Under the pieces are notes generated by a model that was not told where the DNA came from, searched no databases, and saw nothing but the letters and a program-made list of their open reading frames with translations. A stretch of DNA of 64,000 nucleotides, from assembly GCA_015680685.1 (NCBI GenBank), contig MNCI01005567.1:310890-374889 (forward strand). Direction: 5' to 3'. This stretch comes from Gnetum montanum. Lineage: Eukaryota > Streptophyta > Gnetopsida > Gnetales > Gnetaceae. Positions 60,100 to 64,000 of the stretch are shown piece after piece. Both the position numbers and the translations under genes were made by a program. Each line of letters begins with the position of its first letter. The stretch's first letter is position 1.

Positions 60100-61780
60100 A
60101 TAAATATACTAGAGAAGTATCTAGTATGTAATGAGTTAGACATAATCTAAGTAGACTTGTAATATCAACAAGACCCTCTAGTGGTCAAGTATCTTTATAG
60201 GAAAAAGAGTGATGATTGGATATAGCAAATCTCTAGGAATGCTACATCCTTCCAAGTGGTGTTAGAAACTAGAGAAGAAGCCATTGTAGTGGTAATGTAA
60301 TACCAAGATGCAATAAGAGTAATAGAGGTAATCAATGATCATATTAAAGAATGATTCAATGTTCTTGTTGTATCACAAATAGATATTTCTAGAGATAAAG
60401 ATGTTCAAAAATTAACTAGAACATCAAGAAAAGAGCTTATGTCCCATGCTAAACATGAAGATGTATTAGAGAGACTACTGTTGATAGGGTAAGTTATGCA
60501 AAATCCTTTTGACGTCCCTAGTCATAACACTATAGTGTAATTATAATTGATATCTTCCAAAGGAAAACTAGTCATGCTAGAGACAAGGATGTAACATATA
60601 GAGAACAAAGTCCAAAGTCTACAAGAAGAACTAGTTGCATTAATAGCTAAAGGACAAGACCCTACATAATACATTGCTTGAAACCAGTTATTGAAATTTA
60701 GAAGCAATCAAATTAATTAATTGATGATTAGGTATAAGAAAATGGAAACAAAAAGGAAGAAAGTGGTGTGAAATGCTTTAGTTGCAGAGGCTTAAACATA
60801 CACTGATGCAAAAGCTATTGTTACCTTAGAAGAGAAGAATAAGAAAATTACTACACAAATTATCAAGTTGACAGATATAGAGAAACAAAAAAAAACATAC
60901 TTGAAGAAAGAATATATCAAGTAAGAGAATAGTTCTCTAGATTTTATCTAAATATGAAATAGTTGGCCCAAGAGAACAAAACCTTATTAATAGAAGAAGT
61001 GTGTGCAATAAGACAAAAATCAAGTATTAAGATTAACACGTGGCAAAACAAGACCAAAAAGAAAAAAAGGCTCAAAGAACATTTTAATGATCAAGTGGCC
61101 ATGTATAAGTAGATCAATGAAAAGGAAATCCAAATGACTAAAGCCAAGATTAGCTTCATGACATAGCATTTACTTGAATGGCAATCCATCTTGGATAGTC
61201 TTGCCATTATCCACCAAGATGAGGTTAAGAACAAATACTTGTAAATAGAAGAATTAAGAAAGTGCATAGGATTAGCAAATTTACATTATGCTAACTTAGC
61301 CATGTTTATAGCAAGTAGACCAAGAACAAAGCTAGAGTAGCAATTAGCTACCATGTATTTTATGTATGAAAGAGAGTTTGTAAACAAATAAGATTCACAA
61401 CAAAAATTGCACATTGCAAACTTTGAGCTTTAGCTAGTTAAATCAATCTATTAAATCAAAAGAATGCTATAGAAAATTTTGTGAGAAGAATGATAGACTA
61501 TCAAGAATTACAAAAGATGGCCAAAGCTATTAAGGTAGAGAGAATGAAGTTTCCAACATAGTGTATCAAAACCAATCAAATATTTTCATGAGTACTACCT
61601 CCTTGGGAAGTTTCAATGCCATAGAACATTGTTAGGATGGCATAAATTGTACAGGATCCTAGGAATTAAGAAGAGAAGCTGAGAGTGTTGCTAAGAAAGT
61701 ACTAATTCAAGAAGCTAGACAATAATGGAAAGAAGCTAATGGAGGAGCTGCCCCACTAGGAACCTGAAAAGACTACATCG
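60100..61780 (+). pseudogene. ORF3 remnant of element E (C-terminal, coiled-coil part)
   Basis: Scattered frames rich in Lys, Glu and Leu. The order matches ORF3 of C: a segment near 60250-60480 (DVQKLTRTSRKELM..HAKHEDVLERLL) aligns with C 43.41-43.50 kb (DVQTFVRTISDKLKVAQNEELLDRL). The N-terminal conserved domain is not recognisable. Confidence 0.55.
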
Positions 61781-61988
61781 AGTTTGCATTTTTTTTTGTT
61801 TTGTTTTTATCATGTGTCAATCATGTGTTGCATGATAATTGTGCAATACCACTCAAAAAAAGTTGAGGCATTTATAATTAGTAGTTAGTCATATATATAT
61901 TTCATGTTATCAAGTCCTTGTAACTCCACTGAACTCTATCCTCCTTTTGTTTCAACTCAAGAATATGTTTTTAGTTATCCATGGGGTA

Positions 61989-62821
61989 TGATGAAACAAT
62001 TGATAGAAAAGAATATGATATTATAACTATGATATAGTGGGCCATGATTATGCTTATGAAGACAAGCCCACCATCATGTAAAATTATGAGTTTTCACTAA
62101 CCCTTAGTGAAACTCTTGTAATTTGTTTTCTTGAAGTCATAATCACTTGTAACTACTTGTAGAATGGTGAATTATAATTGTATAGTATTGTTATTCAAGT
62201 GGATTATTCTTGGATACAACTGATAAGAAATAATAAAGATCAAGATTATTCTTCATCATTGCAGCATCTCACAGAGAATAGATTTACTTTTCAATGTCAT
62301 TTGCTTTTACTTTTTTGTTTACATTTTCTAAGTTATTTACTATTACCATGTTTTTAAATTTGGGTAGAATAAGTACAACTAGTTTCAAGCATAAATCGTA
62401 ATTATTTGATAACCTAGTAATGAATTTACTTGATTCGCTTAGTAATAAAGTTACTTGGTAATCCCAATGATAGTTACATCAACCCAGGACATGTACAGTA
62501 ATCCAAGACTAGATGCTTACTGTTAATAGGTTAAAATAGCTTTATATTTTCATTGTTCCTAGTTGATAGAATTTATAATAATTTTTACTATAATCACTAT
62601 TAGCACACTTAGAGCCTACCAACATCATTTCATCATATATCTCATTAAGAGTTAAACTATGCACTTTGCACTTCACTAACTCCAAGTGAGAAAGTAGTGA
62701 TCATGAACTCATTATCAACTCACTAATATACTTGCATTATTTATTCATAGATTATGATCTGGTTAGGTGTGAACGCTTATGAATTGTATGATTGAGTGTT
62801 GGAATTCTCTACCTCTAATCA
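61989..62821 (+). repeat. 3' LTR of element E
   Basis: Starts TGATGAAACAATTG after CCATGGGGTA, ends CTCTAATCA. Shares AATAAAGATCAAGATTA and TTCATCATTGCAGCAT with the solo LTR and the 11748 LTR. No recognisable GATATCGC array. Confidence 0.82.
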
Positions 62822-63500
62822 CCTCTTTATAAAGTTCTTGGATAGTAAATAATAGTATGTTGGGAGCTTTTAAATTTTTTAAGCACCTCCATAACATACA
62901 TCAAATGACACAATCATAGATCTTAGAAAAATTTATAAAGTAGATAAAATTTTTCTTGTAGAGACTTTTTGATCTATCAATAAGATATTCTAAAGTAATG
63001 AGATTATTTATAATATAATGTTATCATGAGAATCCTACTTAGGAAATTATACGTATCTAATTTTCTTTAGTTTATTTGCAAGCATAGATTCTAGAATTAT
63101 GTCCATAAGCTCAACAAAATTATAGCTAATTACAATCATTTTATAATTATTTATATCTTTTTATCTCTTTTTTTTAAAGAACATAACTACTTTATAATGC
63201 ATCATTACTTTTCTAACCCTACTTCCATAAACAAGTTTAACTTCTTTCAAATGGCATTTCATACCAATGGCCCTTTTCATTTAAGCATTTTTCCATATAA
63301 TTTATCTACATTAGCATCTTTTCATAATGTTAGCATTTTTATTTCTTGCATTCTATCATCAAAAGAAATGAATAATATATTACCATTATTAGAAAAATTT
63401 TATATTCTATGATCGCTATGAAATAAAGCTTGATAAAAATTTTCAATATCTTTGAGAGAAAAAGCATAATTTATTCTTCTCTTACTTTGAAATAAATAGC
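62822..63500 (-). pseudogene. LINE reverse transcriptase, N-terminal part (degenerate)
   Basis: From high to low coordinate, minus frames read MLK*KGPLV, KKLNLFMEVGLEK, VVMFFKKKR*KDINNYKMIV, VELMDIILESMLANKLKKI, NNLITLEYLIDRSKSLYKKN, FIYFINFSKIYDCVI (the FVDFRKAFDTV motif), LWRCLKNLKAPNILLFTIQE and LYKE. This is the start of a plant LINE polymerase. It stops at the LTR end of E, and its continuation (LYKEVIIEI) lies at 32550. Confidence 0.72.
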
Positions 63501-64000
63501 AAAAACATTTGGAATCTTTCTTTATCATTTATAATAAAATATTTTATTTTTATTTACAAATTCCCTCTTATTAGTTGAAATCAAATTTTTATGTCTTGAT
63601 AGTCTCTTATGACTTCTAAGTCTTCAATCAAATTCTAGTTGTCTTACATTCTTCATTAAACACTTGTTAATTATTTATATTTTGACCTTTAGAAATATTT
63701 AGGGTAGTTGTAATTAGCATTTTTGCAAGACTCATACTTGGATTACAAATCTTATGAATTTTACTTTGACAATTCCCCATTTTCGTAGTTATTCTAAAGT
63801 GTTTTTGCCTCTTGGAATATGTAATATTAAAAAGAACTATATTCTTAGGAGTAAGAAATTTTTCCATTAAAGGAGAGGATGATGATGTGTTGCTTGTAGG
63901 AGTAAGGTAGAGGATGGAAGCATGATGCTTGTATGCATAGTTGTAACTTTTTTTATATGTGTATATATTTCTTTTTGATGCTTTATTGATGAGCAGCGAG
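63501..64000. other. AT-rich end of window
   Basis: May contain the more N-terminal, eroded part of the LINE (FSLKDIENFYQALFHSD near 63420-63480 on the minus strand), but I cannot recognise an endonuclease. No other gene seen. Confidence 0.35.

Larger units (their letters stand above)
32551..62821 (+). mobile_element. 5'-truncated Ty3/gypsy element E, host of element C
   Basis: E is split by C: a short left piece (about 32551-32678) and the rest (55923-62821). Removing C and one CTAAG joins the frame IVMLKQIVKHWKKTRVLPK to K*IDPISSLIYLQIVENKAC, which aligns with the protease region of D (THVVFDWIYARNLSRKLADP). The 5' LTR and nearly all gag are missing. Protease, RT, RNase H, integrase, ORF3 remnant and 3' LTR remain in degraded form. 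Confidence 0.85.

Noticed and set aside
1-64000. tRNA, rRNA or other structural RNA genes
   Set aside because: None recognised by eye. The only tRNA-like signals are the retroelement primer sites. A tRNAscan or Infernal run would decide.

Overview
The window looks like nuclear DNA of a large-genome seed plant, possibly a gymnosperm. I infer this from plant-type (A1B, nepenthesin-like) aspartic protease genes, old nested Athila/Tat-like Ty3/gypsy LTR retrotransposons, a plant LINE, and AT-rich gene-poor spacers. The species cannot be named from the sequence. Single N characters at 8051, 12532, 15767, 27098, 48075 and 53795 mark contig joins, so the text is a draft assembly.

Genes. Two intronless, GC-rich, secreted nepenthesin-like aspartic protease genes lie on the minus strand (5581-7032 and 28422-29903). 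Two decayed 3' ends of the same gene family sit between them, also on the minus strand (about 10448-10803 and 24450-24728). Flanking spacer is shared between copies (7.3-10.3 kb resembles 11.4-12.7 plus 22.4-24.4 kb), so this is an old head-to-tail tandem array later inflated by retrotransposons. A possible small spliced transcript unit lies at 27.6-28.1 kb.

Left half. 1-840 is a promoter-like LTR fragment of another family. 1060-3945 is the 5' LTR plus gag of a minus-strand gypsy element (A). Partial LTRs of the same superfamily, each ending at an N, lie at 7630-8050 and 11748-12531. A complete minus-strand element (F, 12726-22367) has target duplication ATAAC.

Right half. 30.4-63.5 kb is a retroelement nest. 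A minus-strand LINE reverse transcriptase is split into two complementary parts (N-terminal part at 62.8-63.5 kb, C-terminal part at 30.4-32.55 kb). Between them lies a 5'-truncated gypsy element E. Inside E is a complete 13.3-kb gypsy element C (32679-55917, target duplication CTAAG). Inside the 3' LTR of C is a complete 9.9-kb element D (45798-55691, target duplication AACAT/AATAT). A perfect solo LTR (31685-32512, AATGG on both sides) also sits in the LINE. The order of events is LINE, then E, then C, then D.

All gypsy elements share LTR ends near TGATGA...TCATCA, a decayed primer site resembling the tRNA-Asp type, a gag with a short zinc knuckle, protease, FMDD-type reverse transcriptase, RNase H and integrase. 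C and E also carry an extra 3' ORF (ORF3), which is missing from D and F. All coding regions are inactivated, mostly by C-to-T/G-to-A changes such as CAG to TAG, as expected of heavily methylated, silenced DNA.
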